Shown here piece after piece: positions 1 through 7,166 of a stretch of DNA of 64,000 nt; position 1 is the stretch's first letter, and the number at the start of each line of letters is the position of its first letter. The translations under genes and the position numbers were made by a program. The DNA comes from Clostridium liquoris (lineage in GTDB: Bacteria; Bacillota; Clostridia; Clostridiales; Clostridiaceae). The notes under the pieces were generated by a model. It did no database searches, had not been told where the DNA came from, and saw only the letters and a list, made by a program, of their open reading frames with translations. The stretch is from the NCBI RefSeq assembly GCF_002995785.1, contig NZ_PVXO01000052.1, forward strand, positions 23,607 through 87,606. Reading direction: 5' to 3'.

Positions 1-1009
1 ATCAGGTAAGTACGATTTAAATAATACCTCAGTAATTATGACGCAGACAGGAGGAGTTTGCAGGGCTTCAAATTATATAGGTTTCTTGAGAAAGGCTTTA
101 AAAGATGCAGGCTTTGGAAATGTGCCTGTAATATCTGTAAATCCTGCAGGATTAGAGAGTAATCCAGGTTTTACATATTCAATGGATATGGTCAAAAAAT
201 GTATGATTGCACTTTTATACGGTGAACTCCTTATGCAGGTAGTATACCATGTAAGACCTTATGAGAAGATAAAGGGTTCTACAAATAAATTATATGAAAA
301 ATGGGTAGAAAAATGCAAGGAATCCGTAAGAAGTGGTGATAAGGGCTTATTTAAGAAAAATATAAAAGAAATAATATACGATTTTGATAACCTTGAAATT
401 AATGATATTAAAAAGCCTAAAGTAGGACTTGTAGGAGAGATTCTTGTAAAGTTCCATCCAATTGCAAATAACAATATCGTTGATTTACTTGAAAAAGAAG
501 GTGCTGAAGTTGTTGTACCTGATTTAACAGGTTTTCTTGAATACTGCGCATATAATGAAAAATTTAAGCACAAATATCTTTCAGTGAAAAGGCTGAATAA
601 AACAATAGGTGATCTTGCAATACTTTATATAGAATTTTTTAGAAGAAATCTAAAAAGTTTACTTAAAAAGAGTAAAAAATTTGAGCCTCCAACAACAATA
701 ATGCATCTTGCTAAAATTTCTTCTCCCGTTTTGTCACTGGGAAACCAAGCTGGTGAAGGATGGCTTCTTACAGCTGAAATGATAGAGCTTATGGAAAGCG
801 GCGTTAATAATATTATATGTATGCAGCCATTTGCATGCCTGCCTAATCACATAACAGGCAAGGGCATGTTAAAGACACTTAAAGCTAGGTATCCGCAATC
901 AAACATTACTGCTATAGATTATGACCCGGGTTCCAGCGAGGTAAACCAGCTGAATAGAATAAAGCTTATGCTTTCAACAGCATTTAAAAATTTGTATAAA
1001 GAAGAATAG
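1..1009 (+). CDS. CoA-dehydratase activase-related protein, C-terminal part (5' end outside window)
   Basis: The reading frame is open from the left edge (SGKYDLNNTSVIMTQTGG, codons starting at base 2), so the Met at base 38 is internal and the gene is cut by the window. The visible 330 or so residues match the C-terminal region of the large (about 1400 aa) clostridial activase-related proteins of the BadF/BadG/2-hydroxyglutaryl-CoA dehydratase superfamily. Visible signs are TQTGGVCRASNYIGFLRKAL near the start, GEILVKFHPIANN in the middle, and a final domain with ICMQPFACLPNHITGKGM holding two conserved cysteines. Full-length members carry two N-terminal ASKHA ATPase domains, which are not visible here. 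The cellular substrate of this family is not established. It ends just before a hairpin. Family placement is fairly sure; function is inferred only from the superfamily. Confidence 0.8.
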   Translation, partial: SGKYDLNNTSVIMTQTGGVCRASNYIGFLRKALKDAGFGNVPVISVNPAGLESNPGFTYSMDMVKKCMIALLYGELLMQVVYHVRPYEKIKGSTNKLYEKWVEKCKESVRSGDKGLFKKNIKEIIYDFDNLEINDIKKPKVGLVGEILVKFHPIANNNIVDLLEKEGAEVVVPDLTGFLEYCAYNEKFKHKYLSVKRLNKTIGDLAILYIEFFRRNLKSLLKKSKKFEPPTTIMHLAKISSPVLSLGNQAGEGWLLTAEMIELMESGVNNIICMQPFACLPNHITGKGMLKTLKARYPQSNITAIDYDPGSSEVNQLNRIKLMLSTAFKNLYKEE

Positions 1010-1063
1010 GACGAGAAAAACTTTTCTGCTGATAATTAAAACAGCATTGTTCCACATATAAAC

Positions 1064-1096
1064 CATTCACATCTATGGTTACGGTAGATGTGAATG
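1064..1096. other. Hairpin downstream of the activase gene
   Basis: CATTCACATCT (1064-1074) pairs with AGATGTGAATG (1086-1096), an 11-bp perfect stem with an 11-nt loop, 55 bases after the activase stop. No T-run follows on either strand, so it is a structured 3' element or weak terminator rather than a clear intrinsic terminator. Confidence 0.4.
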
Positions 1097-1117
1097 AATA
1101 AAACTGAAAACAAACAA

Positions 1118-1148
1118 GGCACTCTACAAAATATAGATTTAGAGTGCC
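1118..1148. terminator. Hairpin between convergent genes, partly built from the repeat element
   Basis: GGCACTCTA (1118-1126) and TAGAGTGCC (1140-1148) form a 9-bp stem with a 13-nt loop between the plus-strand activase gene and the minus-strand YkvA-type gene. The right arm lies inside a diverged copy of the element found at 1573, 4151 and 15141. The T-run is poor, so terminator activity is an inference. Confidence 0.4.
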
Positions 1149-1160
1149 TAACCCCTTTCA
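1143..1160 (-). repeat. Diverged copy of the AAGGGGTCAGGCACTT element
   Basis: Read on the minus strand, TGA AAGGGGTTAGGCACTC directly follows and overlaps the stop of the YkvA-type gene. It differs from the element at 1573, 4151 and 15141 by one base within AAGGGGTCAGGCACT, and has the same orientation relative to the upstream gene. The similarity covers only about 15 bases, so common origin is plausible but not certain. Confidence 0.4.
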
Positions 1161-1526
1161 ATGTATAAATTTTGATACAATCCATCCTATAACCAACAAC
1201 CATAAGACTACAATTGGTATTGCATAGTACCACTTTTTAGGCTTTCCATCTTTCCACATATTTTCTGCTTCTATTTTACATTCCTTCATTATTTCATCTG
1301 GAATAAATTTTATAGCTAAAGCTGCCAACAAGGGAAGAATGATAAGATCATCTAGATATCCTAACACAGGTATAAAATCTGGAACCACATCAATGGGTGA
1401 TAACGCATATCCTACAGTTATCACCGCAAAAATTTTAGCAATTATCGGTGTGTCTTTTCTCTTTATTGCGATGAAAAGGGCTGGAATGTATATTTTTATT
1501 TCATTTGCTTTCTCCTTAAGATTCAT
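1158..1526 (-). CDS. YkvA/DUF1232 family small membrane protein
   Basis: 122 aa. Residues 35-60 hold the family hallmark YALSPIDVVPDFIPVLGYLDD, recognised in YkvA/DUF1232 proteins of Firmicutes. A first hydrophobic stretch is near residues 28-75 and a second, typical membrane span is at about 99-118 (YAIPIVVLWLLVIGWIV). The start ATG has a GGGG-rich upstream stretch. The gene stands alone between the activase gene and hsdS, and its stop codon abuts a diverged copy of the recurring element. The molecular function of the family is unknown; a membrane or envelope role is inferred from the hydrophobic segments. Confidence 0.85.
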   Translation of the reverse strand: MNLKEKANEIKIYIPALFIAIKRKDTPIIAKIFAVITVGYALSPIDVVPDFIPVLGYLDDLIILPLLAALAIKFIPDEIMKECKIEAENMWKDGKPKKWYYAIPIVVLWLLVIGWIVSKFIH

Positions 1527-1572
1527 CCTATCGTACCCCTTAATTAATTTTTTATCTCTGGGGTTACTCTAT

Positions 1573-1603
1573 CTTACATTTCTTTACAAGTGCCTGACCC
1601 CTT
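1573..1603 (-). repeat. Recurring 3'-end element, copy 1
   Basis: On the minus strand the stop codon of the first hsdS runs into AAGGGGTCAGGCACTTGT followed by AAAGAAATGTAAG. Near-identical copies occur at 4151-4185 and 15141-15175, always on the same strand and at the 3' end of a gene. The core is not strongly palindromic. It resembles short intergenic repeats dispersed in clostridial genomes. No transposase is nearby. Confidence 0.7.
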
Positions 1604-2820
1604 CATACAAACATCTGTTGTAGTAATGATTTCTTTTGTTCTTTCAAGTGATTTAACTTACGTTGATTAAGGATGATAAGGTTGTCGAGTTGTTGAAAAA
1701 ACTCTCCGATCTGAATTTGCTCTTCTTCTTTCGGCAACGATATTTCTAAATTTCCAATTTGCTCTAAAGATAAATTTGGTTGTGCACCTATCGTAGGATT
1801 TTTCTTAATATAAACACTTACTGCTTTACCCTTAAGGTATGTCGTAATGTAATTCAGGCAACCATTTTTAAGTCTAATAATTGCTAATGCTTGATTAGTA
1901 TTAGCAGGCAAAACATCTTTATTTACAATGGCTACACGACCTAAAGTACCAGCTATAGAAAAAAGAATATCATTTTCTTGTAGCTGTGAACGCTTCAAAT
2001 ATCCCTCGTGTTCTTCCTTTGTTATTTTTGCTGTTGATATTATTTCTCCGGAGGATGGATCAACATTCTCGATTTTAATAAAGTTAATGTTTCCATTGCC
2101 TGATTTATCTAACGGAGTTGTACCTTTTGTTATTAATGACGAGAGTTCTCTCAATTTACGCTGTTCCCAAGGGTCAGTAAATCCTGGGAAACGAAGTTCT
2201 GGAAAATCTTCTCCATTTTTCGGGAACATTTTTTGTAACAAACTTTTCTTCCTATCTTGCAAATGATTTAACTTACGCTGATGAAGGGTGATAAGGTTAC
2301 CGAACTTAATAAAATAGTCTCCAATTTTTTTCTGCTCTTCATATTTAGGAAATTTAAATGGCAATGTTGCAAAATCGCTATAGCTAATACTTCTTCCATC
2401 TCTAATTCCATATGTAATTAATTCCAATCTTTTTATAAAAGATTCTGAACTAAAAATGTATTTCCAGAAGTTATCATAATGATTGCTTTTATCAACAAAA
2501 TCTATTACGGTATAAGCTGGAGATGTGATTCCTTCTATATTTGAATGAGCAAAACCTCCTTGAAAAGAACGTAAATGAATTACAAATTGTCCAGGCATTA
2601 CCCTTTTATATCCAACTTCATTTTCTTTATTATGAGAAATATTAATTCCTGAGTCATCCCTTTTTATCATTCCCAATTCTTGGCTTGCAGAAAGTACAGG
2701 AAGTTCCGGATGATTTTTATCAGCTACAGTAAAAAAAATATCACCAGCCTTACGCCGTTCCCAAGGGTCAGTAAATCCTGGAAACCTTATTTTAGGTACA
2801 TTCGCTTTGTTTTTATCCAT
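1603..2820 (-). CDS. hsdS: Type I restriction-modification specificity subunit HsdS (orphan, copy 1)
   Basis: 405 aa from ATG at 2820, chosen because AGGAG lies 6 bases upstream; the frame also opens from a TTG at 2844 that lacks such a site. The protein has the classic two-TRD layout. It opens with PKIRFPGFTDPWE, has a first target-recognition domain, a central conserved helix (LHQRKLNHLQDRKKSLLQKM), a repeat of RFPGFTDPWEQRKL, a second TRD, and a terminal helix (NQRKLNHLKEQKKSLLQQM). HsdS gives DNA sequence specificity to the HsdM methylase and HsdR nuclease, but neither is in this window, so the gene is an orphan here. A second hsdS at 15.2 kb shares all conserved segments but has different TRDs, which suggests cassette exchange. 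Confidence 0.92.
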   Translation of the reverse strand: MDKNKANVPKIRFPGFTDPWERRKAGDIFFTVADKNHPELPVLSASQELGMIKRDDSGINISHNKENEVGYKRVMPGQFVIHLRSFQGGFAHSNIEGITSPAYTVIDFVDKSNHYDNFWKYIFSSESFIKRLELITYGIRDGRSISYSDFATLPFKFPKYEEQKKIGDYFIKFGNLITLHQRKLNHLQDRKKSLLQKMFPKNGEDFPELRFPGFTDPWEQRKLRELSSLITKGTTPLDKSGNGNINFIKIENVDPSSGEIISTAKITKEEHEGYLKRSQLQENDILFSIAGTLGRVAIVNKDVLPANTNQALAIIRLKNGCLNYITTYLKGKAVSVYIKKNPTIGAQPNLSLEQIGNLEISLPKEEEQIQIGEFFQQLDNLIILNQRKLNHLKEQKKSLLQQMFV

Positions 2821-2920
2821 TTTATCTCCTATCTTAACTGTCAATTCATAGTCAACAATTTAATAATTAATTTTAAAGTATCATTAGATATAATTTAGAT
2901 TTCAGCGGTTTTCCATAGCA

Positions 2921-3949
2921 TCACCTTGAATTATTCATTTCTTCTATAGATTTATGAATCTCCTCTATTATATAATTTTCTAAAGAACCTATTATTTCAA
3001 TTGATGTAAATACTATTCTGTTTTTATACCTTCCACTTTCAGCTTTGGATGGTTGTTCTAATATAAATTCATTTCCCTCTAATTCTTGGTTTTCAATATT
3101 ACTTAGTATATATCTTTTTTTACCATTAAGCTTTAATCTAAATAAAATGTTAAAATAGCATATGTCTGTATAAACTCCAGTATGTCTCATTTTTAGGGGT
3201 TCTATATCTACATTATTACTTTCTAAAATATTCTTTATTTTATTATAAACTTCTGATTCTATATCACTTTCAATATTAATATTATTTGTTTTATTTAAAC
3301 AGTTAGAAACTGTCACTTTCTCAAAATCCTCTGTTTCTGCCCTAATAGAATCATCCTTTAATAAATTTAACATTATTTTGTATGGTTCTTTTTCCTTTTC
3401 TTCTGGAGATAATTTATTTAGGTATGTTTCACATTTTAAATAATCATTTTTAACATACATAAGCATAGCCCTATTCCATCTATAAGCATTCCAGTAACTT
3501 TTTTTACTCATTAATATCATACCTATAATATCTAATACAATTCCAAATATAAGTAATGCTGATATAGATGTTCCTAAAATTATTAAAAACAATCCTAAAT
3601 AAACACAATAAGCAGGTTTATTTTTAGCACTTGTATCTACACCTAATGTATTTTCTAATTCTAATATTTTATTTCCTGACCGAGCAACACTATTACTATT
3701 ATTACTTCTTTTATAATTTTGTTTTTTAGTTGATTTATTACTGCTAGCGACTCTTACTATATCATTAACTCCAAATGTTGTTTTATTGTATACTTTATTA
3801 TACGCAGCCTTCTTAGGATCCTTTACCCAACCCATACCCTTTTTACCATACCCCGGTATAACAGCTTTTTTAACTGATCTCTTCGCTTTTCCAATTGTCC
3901 TGGCTTTAACTGATTTTTTTAGGCTTGGTTTTCTCATACCAACTTTCAT
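2921..3949 (-). CDS. Uncharacterised membrane protein with basic N-terminus, paired with hsdS
   Basis: 342 aa. The start ATG at 3949 has GAGGTG 6 bases upstream. The first 65 residues are very basic and glycine-rich (MRKPSLKKSVKARTIGKAKR, then IPGYGKKGMGWVKDPKKAAY and YNKTTFG). I recognise this as a recurring N-terminal module of otherwise different clostridial proteins, but I cannot name a function. Residues 112-147 are hydrophobic, probably two closely spaced membrane spans, and the last 200 residues are charged and soluble. The gene ends about 100 bases before hsdS, on the same strand. A decayed copy of its N-terminal segment sits beside the second hsdS (16.5-16.7 kb), so the pair was duplicated together. 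A role in defence or mobility is only inferred from this linkage. Confidence 0.6.
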   Translation of the reverse strand: MKVGMRKPSLKKSVKARTIGKAKRSVKKAVIPGYGKKGMGWVKDPKKAAYNKVYNKTTFGVNDIVRVASSNKSTKKQNYKRSNNSNSVARSGNKILELENTLGVDTSAKNKPAYCVYLGLFLIILGTSISALLIFGIVLDIIGMILMSKKSYWNAYRWNRAMLMYVKNDYLKCETYLNKLSPEEKEKEPYKIMLNLLKDDSIRAETEDFEKVTVSNCLNKTNNINIESDIESEVYNKIKNILESNNVDIEPLKMRHTGVYTDICYFNILFRLKLNGKKRYILSNIENQELEGNEFILEQPSKAESGRYKNRIVFTSIEIIGSLENYIIEEIHKSIEEMNNSR

Positions 3950-4102
3950 ACAATCACCTCATATTAATAGTATAATACTTTTGGAAAATCCTTTGAGCTT
4001 TAAGCCGTAAGGGTTTTCTTTTCCCCTTTAAATTGGTTTCACCTCAAAATTTTATATTGCACGAAAATACACGAAAATATATAAAATATATAAAATATGT
4101 TA

Positions 4103-4117
4103 TTACCCCCGGGGTAA
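4103..4117. promoter_or_regulatory. GC-rich palindrome TTACCCC-C-GGGGTAA
   Basis: A perfect 7+7 dyad around one C, in an otherwise extremely AT-rich stretch containing short ACGAAAATA and ATAAAATAT repeats. It lies about 150 bases upstream of the 342-codon gene and about 40 bases past the crp stop. It could be an operator for the 342-codon gene or a recombination end; the sequence does not decide which. Confidence 0.4.
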
Positions 4118-4150
4118 GCTTCCGCTACCACTTGCTAATTTCTACAAAGT

Positions 4151-4185
4151 ATTTTACATTTCCTTACAAGTGCCTGACCCCTTAT
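4151..4185 (-). repeat. Recurring 3'-end element, copy 2 (inside the crp reading frame)
   Basis: Read on the minus strand, AAGGGGTCAGGCACTTGT and AAGGAAATGTAAAAT match copy 3 at 15141 almost exactly. Here the element is read in frame by the crp gene and supplies its last codons (GSGTCKEM) and the TAA stop, so it appears to have replaced or displaced the native 3' end. Copies 1 and 2 lie in the same orientation on the two sides of the hsdS plus 342-codon pair. Confidence 0.7.
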
Positions 4186-4864
4186 ATATGCGTTTTAATT
4201 CCTTAACATCTTTTATTGTAATACTTTTTGCGTTATATTCAATCAACCCTTTTGACCGCATTTTATTTAGCTCACGTGATAGCGATGGACGCTGGATTCC
4301 AAATTTTTCAGCCAATTCTTTTTTGGATAGCCTCAAAAAAATAGTTGTGTTTTTTTGGATGCTATACTCACATAGCAAAAATTCAATAATGCATTTTCTA
4401 ATGGTCTTAGTTGATAGTGCCTTAATCTTACCACTAAGAATTAGTGTTTTATCGGAAAGAGATTCAAGAAAATTTTGCAAAAAACCATCATTAATCCGGC
4501 ATAAGTATAGAATCGGTTGCTTACTTAAATATAAAATTTCAGTATGACATTTAGTAACAATTGTAAATGGATAAGCATTGTTTCGTGAAAACAATAAATT
4601 TTCTCCTATAGAATTCCCAGCAGTAAAATCACATATAACAGACATATCACCGTTTGCATCAATTTTTTGAATTTGAATATGTCCGTTTAAGACAATGTCA
4701 AGACCTGTACAACATTCCCCTTGAAAGTGAACAATGGCATTAGAAGAATATGCAGTTATATTGGCAGGATATTTTTTAAATATTTCATGGAGTTCTTCAT
4801 AAGTTAAGCCATTAAAAAGTTTTGTGGTAACCAATAATTTTATGATATGATCAAGTTTTGACAT
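4154..4864 (-). CDS. Crp/Fnr-family transcriptional regulator, divergent from the redox operon
   Basis: 236 aa. It has an N-terminal cyclic-nucleotide-binding-like beta barrel (about residues 15-130) and a C-terminal winged helix with recognition segment GIQRPSLSRELNKMR near residue 195. The Fnr [4Fe-4S] cysteine cluster near the N-terminus is missing, so the effector is unknown. The recognition helix core RPSLSRE is identical to that of the Crp/Fnr protein at 56.2-56.9 kb, and the same GTAAC-N4-GTTAC palindrome lies upstream of both. The gene is divergent from the five-gene dehydratase-like operon at 4955 and probably controls both that operon and itself. Its last eight or so residues come from the repeat element. 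Confidence 0.88.
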   Translation of the reverse strand: MSKLDHIIKLLVTTKLFNGLTYEELHEIFKKYPANITAYSSNAIVHFQGECCTGLDIVLNGHIQIQKIDANGDMSVICDFTAGNSIGENLLFSRNNAYPFTIVTKCHTEILYLSKQPILYLCRINDGFLQNFLESLSDKTLILSGKIKALSTKTIRKCIIEFLLCEYSIQKNTTIFLRLSKKELAEKFGIQRPSLSRELNKMRSKGLIEYNAKSITIKDVKELKRIYKGSGTCKEM

Positions 4865-4878
4865 TTTTCCCTCCAGAT

Positions 4879-4921
4879 AGTAACCATGGTTACTTTTTTT
4901 TTATAAATTTTATTGTAGTAT
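4879..4921 (+). promoter_or_regulatory. Crp/Fnr-type operator and promoter of the redox operon
   Basis: AGTAACCATGGTTACT at 4879-4894 is a perfect 16-bp palindrome between the divergent crp gene and the operon. A plausible -10 hexamer TAGTAT is at 4916-4921. Its distance from the dyad centre is the same as at the 56.9-kb locus, and it would put the site near -41.5, the usual class II activator position. The palindrome is seen directly; binding by the neighbouring regulator is inferred. Confidence 0.65.
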
Positions 4922-4954
4922 ATAAATTAAAATAAAGCAAGGAGGATCATTAAA

Positions 4955-6112
4955 ATGAACGACATGCAACATAAGCAAATTGAATCAGTGAATTCTATAT
5001 TAAACAAAGAATTTCCTCATATGCCTATGTCTTATTTTTTGACTGTATGGCAAGAGTATTGGAATAAAAAAACTAATCCAGATATTCCAAATATTGTTGT
5101 TATGGATATGGGTATACCAGATATTTATATACGTGCCTTGGAATTAAACACGCATTATATTTTTGGGGGATCATATCAAGAAAATTCTGTTACACAGGAA
5201 ATATTCCCTCAAATTTCTGATCCTATCGTTAAGTCAGCATTTAGTTTATTGGTTTCTGAATATAATCCTCAACAAAAACAGTTAACAGTGGTTATGCCTG
5301 TACACAATATCACTGCACGCAAAGCCTTATCTTTTTTGTCAGAAGCTGGATTTAACGTTCTTTCTGCAGAGCAAAACATATTTCTTTCAAAAGAAATTTC
5401 TGATGAATTTATTGATGAACAAAATGAAATATGGTACACACTGCAACAGACTGTTCAAAAAGCAGTTGCTCCGAAAAAGTTGTTACAATATGCTGAGGCA
5501 ATAAATGGCGCATATCATGCATTAGTAAAACTAGAAGAATCAAACTGTCCTACATTTCTTACTAGTTTCATTCGCCAGACTTATTATATGGTGTCTGATC
5601 TTGAAAAATGGAGTATGGAGGTTAGGCATATAGCAGAAAAATCATCACCCAAAACTGAAAACCAATCGCTGCTTCTTACCGGATCGCCAATTTTGTTTCC
5701 AAACACAAAACTGCTTTCCATCCTTCAAAGTTTGGGTCTTGAAAAATATCAAAACCATTGTGCTGTTCCAAGACCATGTATTTATGATGATTTATTAAAT
5801 TCAAAAGATATGCATATAAACTCATTATATAGCAAATTACATGAAATTCATTATTGGGCAGTTAATCAAGATATAAGTCATAGCTTTATTGTTAATGCAG
5901 ATGAAATAAAACACAGCAGTGGAGTTATTTATCATTTATTAAAAGGGCAGTTATCCTATGCTTATGAGGCAGAGCAAATAGAAAAAATATGTATTGATAA
6001 TGGCATTCCCTTTGTTTTAATAGAAACTGATTATACGGACGCTGATACTGAACAAATAAGAATAAGACTTGAGGCTTTTACGGAACTTATTATGCAGTCA
6101 TCCGCAAGTTAA
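4955..6112 (+). CDS. Cysteine-poor paralogue of the 2-hydroxyacyl-CoA dehydratase / BcrC-HgdB family
   Basis: 385 aa; the ATG follows AAGGAGG. It is collinear with the protein encoded at 7167-8396. GSPILFPNTKLLSILQSLG matches GSPITFPNFKIPFLLEELG, GVIYHLLKGQ matches GIVYHVLRGC, and the C-termini (IETDYTDADTEQIRIRLEAF) are nearly the same. It has only four Cys (188, 259, 265, 336). All five N-terminal-half cysteines of the partner are absent, and the RGC cysteine is replaced by Gln. Cluster ligation as in the family is therefore unlikely. It may be a scaffold or regulatory subunit that pairs with the cysteine-rich protein, or a subunit with a new site. It is the first gene of a five-gene operon. 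Confidence 0.75.
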   Translation: MNDMQHKQIESVNSILNKEFPHMPMSYFLTVWQEYWNKKTNPDIPNIVVMDMGIPDIYIRALELNTHYIFGGSYQENSVTQEIFPQISDPIVKSAFSLLVSEYNPQQKQLTVVMPVHNITARKALSFLSEAGFNVLSAEQNIFLSKEISDEFIDEQNEIWYTLQQTVQKAVAPKKLLQYAEAINGAYHALVKLEESNCPTFLTSFIRQTYYMVSDLEKWSMEVRHIAEKSSPKTENQSLLLTGSPILFPNTKLLSILQSLGLEKYQNHCAVPRPCIYDDLLNSKDMHINSLYSKLHEIHYWAVNQDISHSFIVNADEIKHSSGVIYHLLKGQLSYAYEAEQIEKICIDNGIPFVLIETDYTDADTEQIRIRLEAFTELIMQSSAS

Positions 6113-6136
6113 CACAAGATAGAAAGGAGTATTTAT

Positions 6137-6460
6137 ATGTATCATCAGTTAAAACAAGTAAATTTACGCTTAAATATTTACGTAAGGAAGCATTTATCAC
6201 CCAAGGCAATAAGGCACTTGAAGACTGCTGCTTTGGTAATTGTTCTATTGACTTTGATTGCTTTTATATCAAGTCATGGAGTTGGAAGCAAAAATGCCAT
6301 GTCCCCACATGCAAAGGCAGGGCATTCAATTTTCTCAATATTAAGCGTTACAGCAATTGCAGCATTAACTGCTTTTACTATGTACCTTTTATATCGAAGA
6401 AAAATAAAAGCAATTCAAGAGTTGCCTATATTAAGACAGGAGGAAAAAGATGAAAAATAA
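6137..6460 (+). CDS. Small two-span membrane protein with conserved-looking histidines
   Basis: 107 aa; GAAAGGAG lies upstream of the ATG. There are two clear membrane helices at about residues 29-46 (TAALVIVLLTLIAFIS) and 66-86 (SILSVTAIAALTAFTMYLLY). Between and at the edges of them lie three His residues (SSHG, SPHAKAGHS), which could bind haem or another redox cofactor as in small cytochrome-b-like membrane anchors. The last codons overlap the next gene (NapH-like ferredoxin) by 11 bases, which points to tight coupling and a shared complex. I do not recognise a named family. A redox-anchor role is inferred from context. Confidence 0.6.
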   Translation: MYHQLKQVNLRLNIYVRKHLSPKAIRHLKTAALVIVLLTLIAFISSHGVGSKNAMSPHAKAGHSIFSILSVTAIAALTAFTMYLLYRRKIKAIQELPILRQEEKDEK

Positions 6461-7154
6461 CAAAATCACATTATTTCGCATACTGTGCTTACTGGTTGCT
6501 ACTCTTTTTTTCATGTTTTTGATTAAGGGATTCAGCATAGTTCTTCTCTTAGTAAGCCTTACTTTAGCCTTGCTGTTTGGGCGTTTATGGTGCGGTTATA
6601 TCTGTCCATTAGGTTTTTATCAGGAACTTTTATCTCGTTTCAGAAAGAGATTCCGCCTACCATCTATGCACCTTTCACAAAAGGCAAAATGTGCTTTAAA
6701 GCCAGTAAAATATATAGTATTAGTGGGATTTATCCTAAGTGTAGTGGTATGGGGAGTAAGACCCATTATTTATCTTCGTCCTGATCTTGCCATAGCTAGC
6801 CCCAATCTTAAAATATGGACTACTGTTGTTATAGGAATTATCACGGGAATTTGCTTTTTTAATGAACGCTTTTTTTGCAAAATTTGCCCCCTTGGTACTT
6901 TAAGAGGATTTGCAAATAAAATCAGCATTGGAAAAATCAAAAAGAAAGGAGCAGCATGTACCTATTGCCGCGCTTGCTACGAGAATTGTCCTATGGATAT
7001 TAAAGAAATCTTTGATGACAGAAGCAAAACGGATTTTGTTCATGCCGATTGTATATACTGTATGAAATGTATTGAAGCCTGTCCCGAACCAGATGTGCTT
7101 TCCTATACAGTAGTGGGCAAAAAAATTTTATCATCAAAAAGAGAGATTAAATAA
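6450..7154 (+). CDS. NapH/CcoG-like membrane polyferredoxin
   Basis: 234 aa. The AGGAGG and start lie inside the previous gene. There are three hydrophobic spans (about 9-45, 77-96 and 118-140). Two CxxxCP or CxxCP motifs sit at the membrane faces (WCGYICPLG, FCKICPLG), as in NapH, NosR and CcoG proteins. Two classical CxxCxxCxxxCP [4Fe-4S] motifs follow (CTYCRACYENCP and CIYCMKCIEACP, about residues 168-215). Such proteins carry electrons between membrane carriers and soluble enzymes. In this operon it is a good candidate for feeding low-potential electrons to the ATP-dependent activator at 8401, which in this superfamily needs a reduced ferredoxin or flavodoxin. Specific partners are inferred from gene order only. 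Confidence 0.85.
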   Translation: MKNNKITLFRILCLLVATLFFMFLIKGFSIVLLLVSLTLALLFGRLWCGYICPLGFYQELLSRFRKRFRLPSMHLSQKAKCALKPVKYIVLVGFILSVVVWGVRPIIYLRPDLAIASPNLKIWTTVVIGIITGICFFNERFFCKICPLGTLRGFANKISIGKIKKKGAACTYCRACYENCPMDIKEIFDDRSKTDFVHADCIYCMKCIEACPEPDVLSYTVVGKKILSSKREIK

Positions 7155-7166
7155 GGAGGTGCTGAT

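Noticed and set aside
1603..3949. Complete type I restriction-modification system
   Set aside because: Only hsdS is present; neither hsdM nor hsdR is found, and the neighbouring 342-codon gene has no methylase or helicase motif.
3960..4100. Cyclic-di-GMP or other known riboswitch upstream of the 342-codon gene
   Set aside because: Weak pairing only; conserved aptamer sequences are missing.
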